A stretch of DNA of 36,517 nucleotides, taken from contig CAZOOF010000018.1 in NCBI GenBank assembly GCA_964581365.1, positions 1-36,517 of the forward strand, written 5' to 3'. The translations under genes and the position numbers were made by a program. Below, one piece after another: positions 24,409 to 32,952 of the stretch (positions are counted from its first letter, which is position 1; each line of letters starts with the position of its first letter). Origin of the DNA: JAITWN01 sp964581365. GTDB lineage: Bacteria; Pseudomonadota; Gammaproteobacteria; SZUA-140. The notes below the pieces were generated by a model. That model had not been told where the DNA came from. It saw only the letters and a program-made list of their open reading frames with translations, and searched no databases.

Positions 24409-25419
24409 TCAGCCCACCGCCTTCATCGTGGCGGTATCGCTGAGGTTCTCAGTGCCGGCAGCCGGCGGCGCGCTTTGCCGGGTGAAGGTTCGCAGCGAAA
24501 AATCGACCCGTTCCTCGGGCGACTGGGTCTGTGTCAGTGACTCCACCAGGCGCAGCCGGGGCAGCAGGCCGCAGCCGTTGGCGATCTGGATGGCGAGGCC
24601 GGGGCGCGCATTGAGCTCGAGAATGGCAGGGCCATGATCGCGGTCGAGCACGATGTCCGCGCCGATGTAGCCCAGCCCCGTCATTTCGTAGCAGCGCGCG
24701 GCGAGCACGAGCAGCGTCCGCCAGCTGGGGATGACGATACGATCGAGCGCCATGCCGGTATCGGGATGAACATGGATCCGGCGGCCGAAATGCACGGCAT
24801 GGATTCCGGCACCGGTGCCCATGTCGAGTCCGACGCCGACCGCGCCCTGATGCAGATTGGCCTTGCCGTCGGAGGCGTGCGTCGCCAGGCGCAGCATCGC
24901 CATCACCGGGTAGCCCCGGAAAACGATGATGCGGATGTCGGGTATGCCCTCATGGGAGTAGCCGTCGAAGTGCGGATCCAGGCGGATGAGGTCTTCGATG
25001 ATCGCTACGTCCGGCGTTCCGGCGAGGGAGTAGAGGCCGGCGATCACGTTCGACAGATGTCGTCCCAGATCGTCGATGCTGACCTCTTTGCCCGAGGATT
25101 TCACGAAGCGGTCGCCGTGTCGCCCGCTCACCACCAGGATTCCCTTGCCGCCCGAGCCGCGCGCCGGCTTGATGGCAAAGCCGTCCAGCCCTTTCAGGCG
25201 CTGTTCGAGATGGCGGATCTCATGCTGCCAGCGGATCACCGAGCGCAGCGCCGGCGTCGTCAGACCATGCTCGCAGGCAAGGAGCTTGGTCTTCAGCTTG
25301 TCGTCGACCAGGGGGTAGAGACGCCGGTCATTGTACCGGCTCACGAACTCGATGTTCCGGCAGTTCATTCCCATGATTCCATGGGCTTTCAGCCGCGCAG
25401 GATTCGCCCAGCCCCACAT
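24409..25419 (-). CDS. ATP-grasp alpha-L-glutamate ligase-like protein (RimK-related)
   Basis: A 336-residue ATP-grasp protein of the RimK-related glutamate-ligase-like family. ATP-binding is indicated by FAIKPARGSGGKGILVV and the Mg-binding motif by PAILELNARPGLAIQIAN. The N-terminal MNCRNIEFVSRYNDRRLYPLVDDKLKTK is typical of this subfamily and replaces the usual RimK N-domain. It likely forms an amide bond between an amino acid such as glutamate and a peptide or other acceptor; the substrate is unknown. The ATG overlaps the upstream stop by 1 nt (TGATG). It is the last of a three-gene operon. Confidence 0.88.
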   Translation of the reverse strand: MWGWANPARLKAHGIMGMNCRNIEFVSRYNDRRLYPLVDDKLKTKLLACEHGLTTPALRSVIRWQHEIRHLEQRLKGLDGFAIKPARGSGGKGILVVSGRHGDRFVKSSGKEVSIDDLGRHLSNVIAGLYSLAGTPDVAIIEDLIRLDPHFDGYSHEGIPDIRIIVFRGYPVMAMLRLATHASDGKANLHQGAVGVGLDMGTGAGIHAVHFGRRIHVHPDTGMALDRIVIPSWRTLLVLAARCYEMTGLGYIGADIVLDRDHGPAILELNARPGLAIQIANGCGLLPRLRLVESLTQTQSPEERVDFSLRTFTRQSAPPAAGTENLSDTATMKAVG

Positions 25420-26924
25420 CAGGCCTGCTCCTCCAGGGGGCGGAAGCGGCGCAGTTCGAGCAGGCGGTAGCCGGTGTATTTGCCGATGAGCATGATGAGG
25501 GCGATCACCACCAGGTTGAGCTCGGGGAAATTGAAGCTGAGATGTCCGACCACCGGATTGCTCATCAGCGCATAGGCAGCGATGGCGACGATCATGCTTC
25601 CGGTGCCTTGGATCAGAACTTCCCTGGGCCCTTCTTCCTCCCACAGGATGGACATGCGCTCGATGGTCCAGGCGATGATGATGATCGGGAAAAAGGCGAT
25701 GGTCATACCGGCGCTGAAGCCGAGCTGATAGCCGATCAGGCTCATGGCGGCCATGAGGAAGATGACGATGACGATGATGGTCGCGATTCGGGCCACCAGC
25801 AGCAGATTGAGGTGCGAGAGGTAGCTGCGCAGCAGGAGACCGATGCCGACGATGGTGATGAAGCTGGTGAGGCCCGGGATCAGCGCGGTCTGCAGAAAGG
25901 CAAATGCGATCAGGATCGGCATGAAGGTGCCCGAGGTGCGCAGGCCGATCATGATCCGCATGAACACCGTCACCAGCGCGGCGATCGGCAGCAGCAGGAG
26001 GAGCTTGAAGACACTCTGCTGCTCGATCGGCAGCTGATGGATGCTCAGCAGGCGGAAGCGCTGCGCCCCTTCGGAGGCCGAGGCCAATTCCACCGTCGGC
26101 ATGGCGCGGCGAATCATCGAGAAGCTGACATGGGTCCCCGAACCACCGACCAGATCGGTGAGGAAGCGATCGCCCCGATGCCATAGCAGCAGATTTTCGG
26201 GCGTTCCCTGACGGCCGGTCGCGGGGTCGAAGATCAGCCAGCGCTCGCCGGTGAAGACTTCAATCACCGGGACGAGACTTTGATTGCGTCGCCCGTCTTC
26301 GAGCAGCAGACCCATCGAGATCCGCGCCGGGATACCCGCGTCGGTAAGCAGCCGCTCGACGAGCGTCACGCGCTGCCGGTTCGCCAGCAGGAGCGAGGCA
26401 TTCTGGGTCGGATCGCTGCTGCTGAGTTCCCGGATGATTTCACGCGCCAGACTCTCGGGCGTGCTCGAGCGTGAGCGGGCGCCCGAGATCAGCTGTCTGG
26501 CGGCCGTCGCTTCGGGTTCTTCCCAGAAGATTTCGCGCAGCGGTCCCGACGGGGCAGGGCTCGGGTCTCCCGCATCCGCATCGGCAACGAGATTGACCTT
26601 GTAATACAGCGTCTGCGGTCCGACCGCATTGCGGATCGACCATTCGCCGCGGCGCCCGCCGTCCTGCTCCACGATCGAAAAGCCGTAGCCGGGCGATGCG
26701 GTCTGTTCGGAGAGGACGCGAAAGCCCGGAGGACTGTCGGGAATGTTCAGGCTGAGCATTACCGGAGCTTCGGCAACGAAGTCGATCTTCGCTTCGATGA
26801 TCCAGGTCGAGGTCTGCTCGCCGGGGAGGAAGGGCATGCCGGTGTCGGCGTGACGCAGCCATGCCGTCAGCAGGCCGGCAATGACCAGCAGCAGGATCAG
26901 GCCGCGGAAGATGGAGTTTGACAT
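25419..26924 (-). CDS. Inactive transglutaminase-like domain fused to seven membrane helices
   Basis: A 501-residue membrane protein. An N-terminal helix (IFRGLILLLVIAGLLTAWL) precedes a periplasmic beta domain (about 35-130). A transglutaminase-like segment (about 150-250: ANRQRVTLVERLLTDAGIPARISMG, then VIEVFTGERWLIFDPATG) lacks the catalytic Cys and His, keeping only the Asp. Seven hydrophobic segments follow from about 305 to the end (VFKLLLLLPIAALVTVFMRIM onward). The architecture matches the known family of inactive transglutaminase fused to 7 TM helices, which travels with the flanking ATP-grasp and retropepsin genes. It probably senses or binds a periplasmic ligand; this is inference. 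Confidence 0.88.
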   Translation of the reverse strand: MSNSIFRGLILLLVIAGLLTAWLRHADTGMPFLPGEQTSTWIIEAKIDFVAEAPVMLSLNIPDSPPGFRVLSEQTASPGYGFSIVEQDGGRRGEWSIRNAVGPQTLYYKVNLVADADAGDPSPAPSGPLREIFWEEPEATAARQLISGARSRSSTPESLAREIIRELSSSDPTQNASLLLANRQRVTLVERLLTDAGIPARISMGLLLEDGRRNQSLVPVIEVFTGERWLIFDPATGRQGTPENLLLWHRGDRFLTDLVGGSGTHVSFSMIRRAMPTVELASASEGAQRFRLLSIHQLPIEQQSVFKLLLLLPIAALVTVFMRIMIGLRTSGTFMPILIAFAFLQTALIPGLTSFITIVGIGLLLRSYLSHLNLLLVARIATIIVIVIFLMAAMSLIGYQLGFSAGMTIAFFPIIIIAWTIERMSILWEEEGPREVLIQGTGSMIVAIAAYALMSNPVVGHLSFNFPELNLVVIALIMLIGKYTGYRLLELRRFRPLEEQA

Positions 26925-27739
26925 CAGCGTCTGCTGACTTTGTCAGCCTCGTCCGTTTCGATTTCCCGCAGGGGAGCGATGTGCGTTTTGCTCACGTCCA
27001 CCACCATGACGTCCTTCAGCACGTTGCGGCCGATGAGCACCGGGTAGGTGAGGTGTTCGCGGTCGGACAGGGTGAATTCGGCGACCTGGGCATGCGCACC
27101 GATCGCCACCCGCAGCCTGACGACCGGGCGACGCTCCGAATCACTGGTGGATGACTGCAGAATTCGCACGTGACGGACCACGCGCCTTTCGATCTCCACT
27201 GACTGTTCGCCGTTCGCGCCCATGATGCGGAATCTGACCCAGGTGCTCCCGTCACGCTTGAATTCGGTGATTTCCCGGGCATCCAGCGAGGAGGACTCGG
27301 CACCGGTGTCTATGCGCGCTTCCAGCGTCAAGCCCGGTGGGGACAGATGGACGCGCTCGATGCTGCCGACCACCTGTTTGTCACCGAGCATCTGCGTGCG
27401 CGCGGCGGGCTGCGATGCTGGTTCCTGCGCCTGAGGTTCCTCCGCGAGAATGTTGCCGATCACGATCGGCAGAGGAGGGCGTTCGCGCACGAGACGATCG
27501 ACTTCGGCGATCGTCGTTTGCATGAGCGATGAGAAGGCGGTCTGCTGTTGCCGGGAGATGATTTCATAATGCGCCACCTGCCGGTGCTCGATGTCGGCGA
27601 TCCGATCGTCAATCGCCGAGAGCCGGGCATCGATCGCGGCGAGCTCCCGCTCGAGCAGCAGATCGTTGGAAGCACAGGCGCCTAGGAGAATCGAGAGGGA
27701 AAGCAGAGTGACTGTCCGGGTGATTCGGGAAATCCGCAC
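26924..27739 (-). CDS. Retropepsin-like aspartic protease domain lipoprotein
   Basis: A 271-residue protein. It begins with a signal peptide and lipobox LLGAC (lipidated C22), then a short coiled coil (about 26-55, LLLERELAAIDARLSAIDDR) and a linker. The C-terminal retropepsin-like domain (about 120-265) carries the catalytic motif in LEARIDTGAESSSLDA (D144-T145-G146) and ends TYPVLIGRNVLKDVMVVDVSKTH. The family was once named putative ATP-dependent Zn protease; the DTG motif argues for an aspartyl protease, active as a dimer. GTG start. First gene of the operon; TATAGT (27754-27759 on the minus strand) could be its -10 box. Confidence 0.87.
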   Translation of the reverse strand: MRISRITRTVTLLSLSILLGACASNDLLLERELAAIDARLSAIDDRIADIEHRQVAHYEIISRQQQTAFSSLMQTTIAEVDRLVRERPPLPIVIGNILAEEPQAQEPASQPAARTQMLGDKQVVGSIERVHLSPPGLTLEARIDTGAESSSLDAREITEFKRDGSTWVRFRIMGANGEQSVEIERRVVRHVRILQSSTSDSERRPVVRLRVAIGAHAQVAEFTLSDREHLTYPVLIGRNVLKDVMVVDVSKTHIAPLREIETDEADKVSRR

Positions 27740-27873
27740 GTATCAGACCAACTATAGTGAAAGGACAGGCCCGTCGGGGCGCAGGAATGGAGAAGTATAT
27801 TGATCCGCCGCGACGGCGAAAAGGCGCAGCCGGCGTAAAGTATGTCGCCGGAAAGCGACAGTGAAGATCCGTA

Positions 27874-27902
27874 GATCCCGCGGCAGGAGCCGCCGCGGGA
27901 TC
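27874..27902 (-). terminator. Hairpin 3' of the TonB-dependent receptor gene
   Basis: A perfect 11-bp stem (GATCCCGCGGC with its complement) and a 7-nt loop, 17 nt after the receptor stop codon. No T tract follows on either strand, so it may stabilise the mRNA 3' end or act with Rho. The rest of the 179-bp gap (27740-27918) also holds a weak 5-bp stem at 27844-27859. Confidence 0.45.
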
Positions 27903-27918
27903 CACAGGAACTACACGA

Positions 27919-30174
27919 TCAGAAACTGATGTTCGCGGAGACCCACAGACGCCTCCCTTCCTGGATCGTGCCGGTGGTCCCGGCGCCGATCTGGGTGTAA
28001 TCGGAAGCCCAGAGGGTGTCACCGCCGGTCTCGTAGAACTGGCCGGTCAGGAAGTCCTTGTCGAACAGGTTGTAGATGGTCGCGGTCAGGGTGACGTTCT
28101 CGGTGGCGCGATACGAGCCGCCCAGATGGAACTGGGTGAAGCTCTTCAGCTTGCCCGCCGCGTCGACAATTGCCCTGTTTGCCGGGGTCAGGTTGTCGTA
28201 GAGATTGGTGAATCGATCGCGGGCGCCGCGATATTCACCGCGAACCCATAGCGTCAGGCGATCGGTGGCGAACCAGTTGAGGCTGGCATTGGCCATGTGC
28301 TTCGCCTGGGTGGTCAGCGGCGCACCCTTGTCGACGCCGCTCTTCTGCTCGGTGTCGGTGTAGGTGTAGTTCGCGCTGAGCTTCCAGTCGGGCAGGAAGA
28401 ACCAGCCGAAGCCCGCCTCCGCACCACGGGTCTCCGCCTCGTCGATGTTGGTCGACTGGGCGAAGCTGTCCTGGGTGAAGTTCTCCCCGAAGCTGACACA
28501 GCCCGGCAGCTCGGGATTGGCCTCCGAGTGGCAGTTAGGGATCGGCGTGCCGGTGCTGATCAGATCCTTGAACCTGGTCTGGAATAGAGTAACGTTGGCG
28601 TCGAAGCCGTCCCGGTTGTCGAAATAGGCGCCGATCTCCGTGTTGACGCTGGTTTCTGGCTCCAGGTGCGGACTGCCTATCGTCAGCGTACGGCCCTGGC
28701 CGGTGACACCGTTGATGCCGTCATGCAGCTCGTTCACCGTCGGCGTCCTGTAACCCTGGGCCGCGCCGCCCTTGAAAGTCCAGTTGTCGGTGGCGTTCCA
28801 CACCAGGTACGCGCGCGGGCTGACGTGACCGCCGAAGGACTCATGGTCCTCGTAGCGCGCACCCACGGTGAGCGCCAGACTTTCGAGCAGGCGCCATTCG
28901 TCTTCGGCATACAGTGCCCACCAGGTCTTGGAGAACTCCTCGACCGCGAGTCCGTCCCTGACCTTGGTGTCGGCCCACTGTCCGCCGAGGCTCACGCGGT
29001 GCGAATCACCGAGCGGCATGAGCAGGCGGGTGTCGAAGACCAGGTCTTCGGATTTGAGTTCACGCGGAGCGCCGCCGACCATGCCGGGGAAATCGGCTCC
29101 GAAGGGCTGACCGATCGTTCCCGGAATGGTGCGGCCGATGGTCTCGGTGAGCTTGTACATGAGCGAGTTGCTGATGGAGCCGAAGCCGAGTTGCGCATCG
29201 TGGCTGAGCACGACCTGGTCACGATGGAAGCGGAGCTGATCGGAGTAACCGGCAGCGGTGCTATTGGTCGCTGTGCAGCCGCCGACGGCATTGCCGGCGC
29301 GTCCGTCGAGCGTACCGAGCTGGCAGTCGTCATTGTTGTAGACCTGACGGCCGCGCTCGAAATCGAGATAGAAGTAGTGCCTGTCCGAAGGCGTGAAGGA
29401 GAGGCGGGCGCCGGCGTTGAAGATGCGTCCGTCCACCGCCGCCGCGCCGCGGCGGCTGACGGCGCCACCGTCGCCAAACTCGAGTTTCGAAGCTGCGCGA
29501 TCGATGACATTGCCGCGCACGCTCAGGCCGATGAGATTCTCGAGCAGCGGACCCGCCGCATAGATCGAGGTGCCGGTGCTGGCGCCCCAGCCGCGATTCT
29601 CATGCACCGTGTGGTCGATGCCGACGCTGCCGCCCCATTCGCTGGCAACCTTCCTGGTTATGATGTTGATGACGCCACCCATGGCATCGGAACCGTACAG
29701 GGTGGACATGGGGCCGCGGATCACCTCGATGCGTTCGATCGAGGAGAGCGGCGGCATGAAGCTGGTGGACGTCTCACCGAATCCATTGGGAGTGATCGAT
29801 CCGCCGTTGTTCTGACGACGGCCGTCGATCAGGATCAGCGTATAGTCGCTGGGCATGCCGCGAATGCTGATGTTGAGGCCACCGGTCTTTCCGGTTCCCT
29901 GACTGATGTCCACGCCTTCGACATCGGCGAGCGCCTGCGCCAGGTTGGAGTAGCGCTTCTGCATCAGGTCGTCCTGAGTGATTACGCTGATACTGGCGGG
30001 TGCATCGACAATCTTCTGCTCGAATCCGGCCGCCGTCACTACCAGCTTGTCGAGGCTGGCTGAATCATGCTCGGCAGCGAGCGATGAGGCAAAGGGAAAG
30101 CATGCTGCCAGGGCAACAGCCGATGAAAGGGCAGTCCGGGCGCGGAGCTCATATCCGGCATGGTTGGTGAGCAT
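27919..30174 (-). CDS. TonB-dependent outer-membrane receptor, CirA/FepA type
   Basis: A 751-residue siderophore-type receptor. It has a signal peptide (cleavage near SLAA/EHD, residue 34) and a TonB box DKLVVTA (42-48). The plug includes DAPASISVITQDDL, GLNISIRGMPSDYTLILIDGRR and SSIERIEVIRGPMSTLYGSDAMGGVINIITRKV. A 22-strand barrel follows, ending in ...LWVSANISF with terminal Phe. Sequence order follows CirA most closely, so catecholate siderophores are the best guess. Two Cys pairs lie in predicted external loops. The ATG at 30174 is preferred over TTG 30180 because GGAG sits 9 nt upstream. A Fur box overlaps its promoter. Confidence 0.92.
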   Translation of the reverse strand: MLTNHAGYELRARTALSSAVALAACFPFASSLAAEHDSASLDKLVVTAAGFEQKIVDAPASISVITQDDLMQKRYSNLAQALADVEGVDISQGTGKTGGLNISIRGMPSDYTLILIDGRRQNNGGSITPNGFGETSTSFMPPLSSIERIEVIRGPMSTLYGSDAMGGVINIITRKVASEWGGSVGIDHTVHENRGWGASTGTSIYAAGPLLENLIGLSVRGNVIDRAASKLEFGDGGAVSRRGAAAVDGRIFNAGARLSFTPSDRHYFYLDFERGRQVYNNDDCQLGTLDGRAGNAVGGCTATNSTAAGYSDQLRFHRDQVVLSHDAQLGFGSISNSLMYKLTETIGRTIPGTIGQPFGADFPGMVGGAPRELKSEDLVFDTRLLMPLGDSHRVSLGGQWADTKVRDGLAVEEFSKTWWALYAEDEWRLLESLALTVGARYEDHESFGGHVSPRAYLVWNATDNWTFKGGAAQGYRTPTVNELHDGINGVTGQGRTLTIGSPHLEPETSVNTEIGAYFDNRDGFDANVTLFQTRFKDLISTGTPIPNCHSEANPELPGCVSFGENFTQDSFAQSTNIDEAETRGAEAGFGWFFLPDWKLSANYTYTDTEQKSGVDKGAPLTTQAKHMANASLNWFATDRLTLWVRGEYRGARDRFTNLYDNLTPANRAIVDAAGKLKSFTQFHLGGSYRATENVTLTATIYNLFDKDFLTGQFYETGGDTLWASDYTQIGAGTTGTIQEGRRLWVSANISF

Positions 30175-30245
30175 TCTCAATCTCTCCAGGAGGAATCGTT
30201 TTCAATCTTCGTTATGACTCGCATCGTCACAGGCGAGCGGCAGGA

Positions 30246-30275
30246 AATATAAACGATAACGATTCGTATTTACAA
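30246..30275 (-). promoter_or_regulatory. Promoter of the TonB-dependent receptor gene
   Basis: On the minus strand TTGTAA (30275-30270) and TATATT (30251-30246) are spaced by 18 bp, about 70 bp before the ATG. A Fur-like site fills the spacer, the expected layout for iron repression. Confidence 0.6.
30255..30273. promoter_or_regulatory. Probable Fur box
   Basis: The 19-mer starting GATAACGATTCG matches the E. coli Fur consensus at 12 of 19 positions by hand alignment. It lies between the -35 and -10 boxes of a siderophore receptor gene. Fur repression under iron sufficiency is inferred. Confidence 0.6.
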
Positions 30276-30356
30276 CAGAGATTTTTCGGGGAATTGCAGG
30301 GTTCGCCGAGGGGAGGCGGGACGGGTGAGGTGCTAGGTGAGTTGATAGTTCAGTGT

Positions 30357-32105
30357 TTACAGATAGTTATGAATCATCAGGTGGGCGTGCGCGTCCCGGC
30401 TCGAGTCGCTCCAGGCCAGTTTGAAACTGATACTCCGCGTTCCGAGGCGTCGCGATATCCAGGTCTCGGCGCGGCTGATGCTGCCCGATCCGAGCGTGTT
30501 CATGCGCAGAGCGAGCCCGATCATGGTGTTGCGATCGATCACCGAATGAAATCGGGTGGCGAGGTCCGCATAGGGACGTGTCCTGCCTGAGTCGAGTTGT
30601 ATCCCGGGGATAGCCAGCAATGAAAAGCTGCCGCTGGATGTACGGTAGCTGCGCCCGACGCCTGCCTCGGTGACAAAGCGCAGGGCGGTCTGCTCATTGA
30701 AGCGGTTGAAGCCAGCGTATGCCTCCCAGGACGCCGGCTGATGCAGCTCGGATCGCGTCGGCATGGAGCTCAGTCTGAAGATGTCCGCTGACTCTAGGCT
30801 CATGGAGGAGCTTCGGAAGCGAAGCTCGAGATCCAGCAGCACCAGTTCCGAAGCGTCGTGGATGGCGGAGCGTACATCGTAGCGGTCGCGTGCGAGTGGG
30901 CGGTAGCTCATTACTGCAGAGATGTCATCCGAGATCATGAGTCCGAGGCCGAAGCGTGCGGGCGCGTTGTCGTCCAGTCTGGCCGTATACGACTCTCCGG
31001 AACCGTCGGGCGTGAACCGCAGACCGGTGACGGACGCATAGTTTTCGTAGACATGACCATGGCGTCGAAAGCGGTATTCATAATGACTGACCAGTACCTG
31101 CTTCTCGCTGTCTGAAAGCATGGCGGGGTCGGGCCTGGCGCCGCCGATCACGGCGAGTACCCGCTGCTGGCCGGCCGCGGAAAGCCCCTGGAAGAGCGTA
31201 TTTGCCAGCGACAGAGACGGAGCGACAGCAATGCCGGGAGACAGACGGTTCCGGAATGCCTTGACTACTTCCAGTGGCACCGCCTGACGCTTGAAGCGGC
31301 TCGAAACATACGGCTCATCGGTTGCAACCTCCAGCAGGTATCCGATCTGGAAGGCGCAGTTCTCCCGGGTGAAGTAGTAGCGGAATGCTGCGGTGCGAAG
31401 TTCGTACAGATGATAGAGCAGGCGCCGTTGCTCGTTCTCGTCGAGATCGACATCAAAGAAGTGAAGCTCGCGCTGTTCGATGACCGTGTAATGAAACAGT
31501 CGTTCGAAGTAGGGATCGTTCATGTAATAGCCCGGGTAGCCGCCGCTCAGCCCGCCGATGACGTAGCTGAATCCGCGGTCGTCGCCAGTGTCGGCGCCAA
31601 ACTGAATGACGTTGGCCAGCAGTCGGTTCTGGCTGGGATGATCGATCAGCAGGAACAGGTGCCCGAACGCGGACGCGGGCGCATCGACCAGCTCCGATAC
31701 GAAAACCAGGCTGATTCGCTCGGAGCGGTACCCGGACAGGAAACGGGTGAGATCAGGGCAATCCTCGAGCGTGAATCGCGGACTGTCAGGATAACGATCA
31801 GCCACGTGCAGATACCTGGCGGGAAAGGCGCAGGCCAGTGCAGGGCCATCCGGCGTATGCAGAATCCGGATGAACTCGCTGAGCTCGGTCGCGGGCGTTC
31901 GTTCGCTTCGCGGTGAAAGAAAGAACGGGTCCGAAGTTACTCTGCTTTTGCCGTGCTCGAAATGCAGCAGGCGTTCCCAAGAGGAGTCGACGGCAATCGG
32001 TCGCTGGTCTGCGTTTGCTTCGATGACCGAAATGAACGGTAACAGCGCCAGGCAAAGCAGGAGAGCGAGCCTTCCCCCTCGAGTCGCGGGGAAGGCTTCA
32101 CTCAT
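30357..32105 (-). CDS. DUF4105 (Lnb N-terminal-like) protein with C-terminal beta-rich domain
   Basis: A 582-residue exported protein. It has a signal peptide (LALLLCLALLPFISVIEANA). The DUF4105 domain follows, with the permuted papain-like signature: His in ASAFGHLFLLIDHP and Cys in TRENCAFQIGYLLE, plus the GGYPGYYMNDPYFERLFHY segment. The C-terminal 230 residues alternate short beta-strand-like stretches (FGLGLMISDDISAVMSYRPL, LLDLELRFRSSSMSLES, FKLAWSDSSRDAHAHLM), suggesting an outer-membrane barrel; this is inference. The ATG at 32105 overlaps the stop of the preceding small ORF by 8 nt and has no ribosome binding site, pointing to translational coupling. Confidence 0.82.
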   Translation of the reverse strand: MSEAFPATRGGRLALLLCLALLPFISVIEANADQRPIAVDSSWERLLHFEHGKSRVTSDPFFLSPRSERTPATELSEFIRILHTPDGPALACAFPARYLHVADRYPDSPRFTLEDCPDLTRFLSGYRSERISLVFVSELVDAPASAFGHLFLLIDHPSQNRLLANVIQFGADTGDDRGFSYVIGGLSGGYPGYYMNDPYFERLFHYTVIEQRELHFFDVDLDENEQRRLLYHLYELRTAAFRYYFTRENCAFQIGYLLEVATDEPYVSSRFKRQAVPLEVVKAFRNRLSPGIAVAPSLSLANTLFQGLSAAGQQRVLAVIGGARPDPAMLSDSEKQVLVSHYEYRFRRHGHVYENYASVTGLRFTPDGSGESYTARLDDNAPARFGLGLMISDDISAVMSYRPLARDRYDVRSAIHDASELVLLDLELRFRSSSMSLESADIFRLSSMPTRSELHQPASWEAYAGFNRFNEQTALRFVTEAGVGRSYRTSSGSFSLLAIPGIQLDSGRTRPYADLATRFHSVIDRNTMIGLALRMNTLGSGSISRAETWISRRLGTRSISFKLAWSDSSRDAHAHLMIHNYL

Positions 32106-32346
32106 GTCGTGCACCGTCATGCAAATGGTACTGTGGTTGGCTGTCCATGCCACTCAGAAACTCGACCGGAGACGCAGCCGTCCGGATTCTGAGGCGGAAC
32201 GATTGCATCGTCTCCTCAGCGGGAATCCCTTCCCGTGAGAGCATCCAGGCTATCGCCGAGTACAGCTCGTCGTCTTCGGTCTGGCGGAGTCTGTTGAAGT
32301 TGAGTAGAACGAGTCGCGACAGTTCGCGCTCACTGCGTCGATCCAA
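32098..32346 (-). CDS. Small ORF with disturbed start, between PEGA and DUF4105 genes
   Basis: The frame is open over about 90 codons. From the only in-frame start (TTG at 32346, no ribosome binding site) it gives 82 residues. Protein-like content (SERELSRLVLLNFNRL, DDELYSAIAWMLSREGIPAEETMQSFRLRIR) and the 8-nt overlap with the next gene suggest it is real. A good ribosome binding site (AGGAAGAGGA) with an ATG at 32377, overlapping the PEGA stop, opens the neighbouring frame, but that frame ends after 15 codons. A 1-nt shift would join the two. The frame is also the same as that of the PEGA gene upstream, separated only by its TGA. Family not recognised. Confidence 0.5.
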   Translation of the reverse strand: MDRRSERELSRLVLLNFNRLRQTEDDELYSAIAWMLSREGIPAEETMQSFRLRIRTAASPVEFLSGMDSQPQYHLHDGARHE

Positions 32347-32373
32347 TCTGTCGTGGATTGGAACCGATGCCTT

Positions 32374-32739
32374 TCATTCCTCTTCCTGCAGATCGAAGTA
32401 GTAGCCGTTCGGCACGTACTCGAATGCCGCACCGGTGGCTACGTCGGTCGTGCTGAAATCCCAGAAGACGTTGAGGAGGGCGACGCCGTCGTACTGCTTG
32501 GTCAGCGGCATGGTTTCCGTGCGATAACCGTCCTTCCTGACCATGACGACATCGTGCTTGTTCTTTTTCAGACTCAGGGTCAGCGGGGTAACCCCTCTGG
32601 ATTGACCGTCGATGACGACCTCTGCGCCGGAGGGCTTGCTGGTGAATGTCACCGGCTGGTCTGTTCCCTTCATGACAGACGCGCATCCGCCGAGGGTGAG
32701 AGAGCAGGTGACTAGCGCAATTACTGAGGTGTGCTTCAT
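32374..32739 (-). CDS. PEGA-domain lipoprotein
   Basis: A 121-residue lipoprotein: signal peptide with lipobox LGGC (C19), then a PEGA domain (PVTFTSKPSGAEVVIDGQSRGVTPLTLSLKKNKHDVVMVRKDGYRTE). The C-terminal region contains WDFSTTDVATGAAFEYVPNGYYFDL. PEGA domains are small surface-layer-like beta folds of envelope proteins. The ATG at 32739 has GAGGAAG upstream and removes 27 non-conserved residues from the longer open frame. The 130 bp upstream include an AT-rich patch (32861-32884), unusual here, that probably holds the promoter. Confidence 0.83.
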   Translation of the reverse strand: MKHTSVIALVTCSLTLGGCASVMKGTDQPVTFTSKPSGAEVVIDGQSRGVTPLTLSLKKNKHDVVMVRKDGYRTETMPLTKQYDGVALLNVFWDFSTTDVATGAAFEYVPNGYYFDLQEEE

Positions 32740-32952
32740 TGTTCTTCCTCTGATACGTTCGTTGGTTTTGCCGGTTCCCATCGATGCGGAAACTGGGAAG
32801 TGCAGGATGCTTAACGACAAGAGCTGCGTGAGCTTTAGGCGAGGAAGTCCAGTAACCGATTGTAATACATAGGAATTAATACTATCGGGTGATCTGCTGC
32901 TGGAGCGCTCAGCGGCGCTCCGTGACTCGGCAGCCCGTCGCCGGGCGCGCGA

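Noticed and set aside
28666..30063. 465-codon open frame on the plus strand
   Set aside because: It is antisense to the TonB-dependent receptor gene, whose signal peptide, plug and barrel are continuous. There is no start signal and no recognisable domain.
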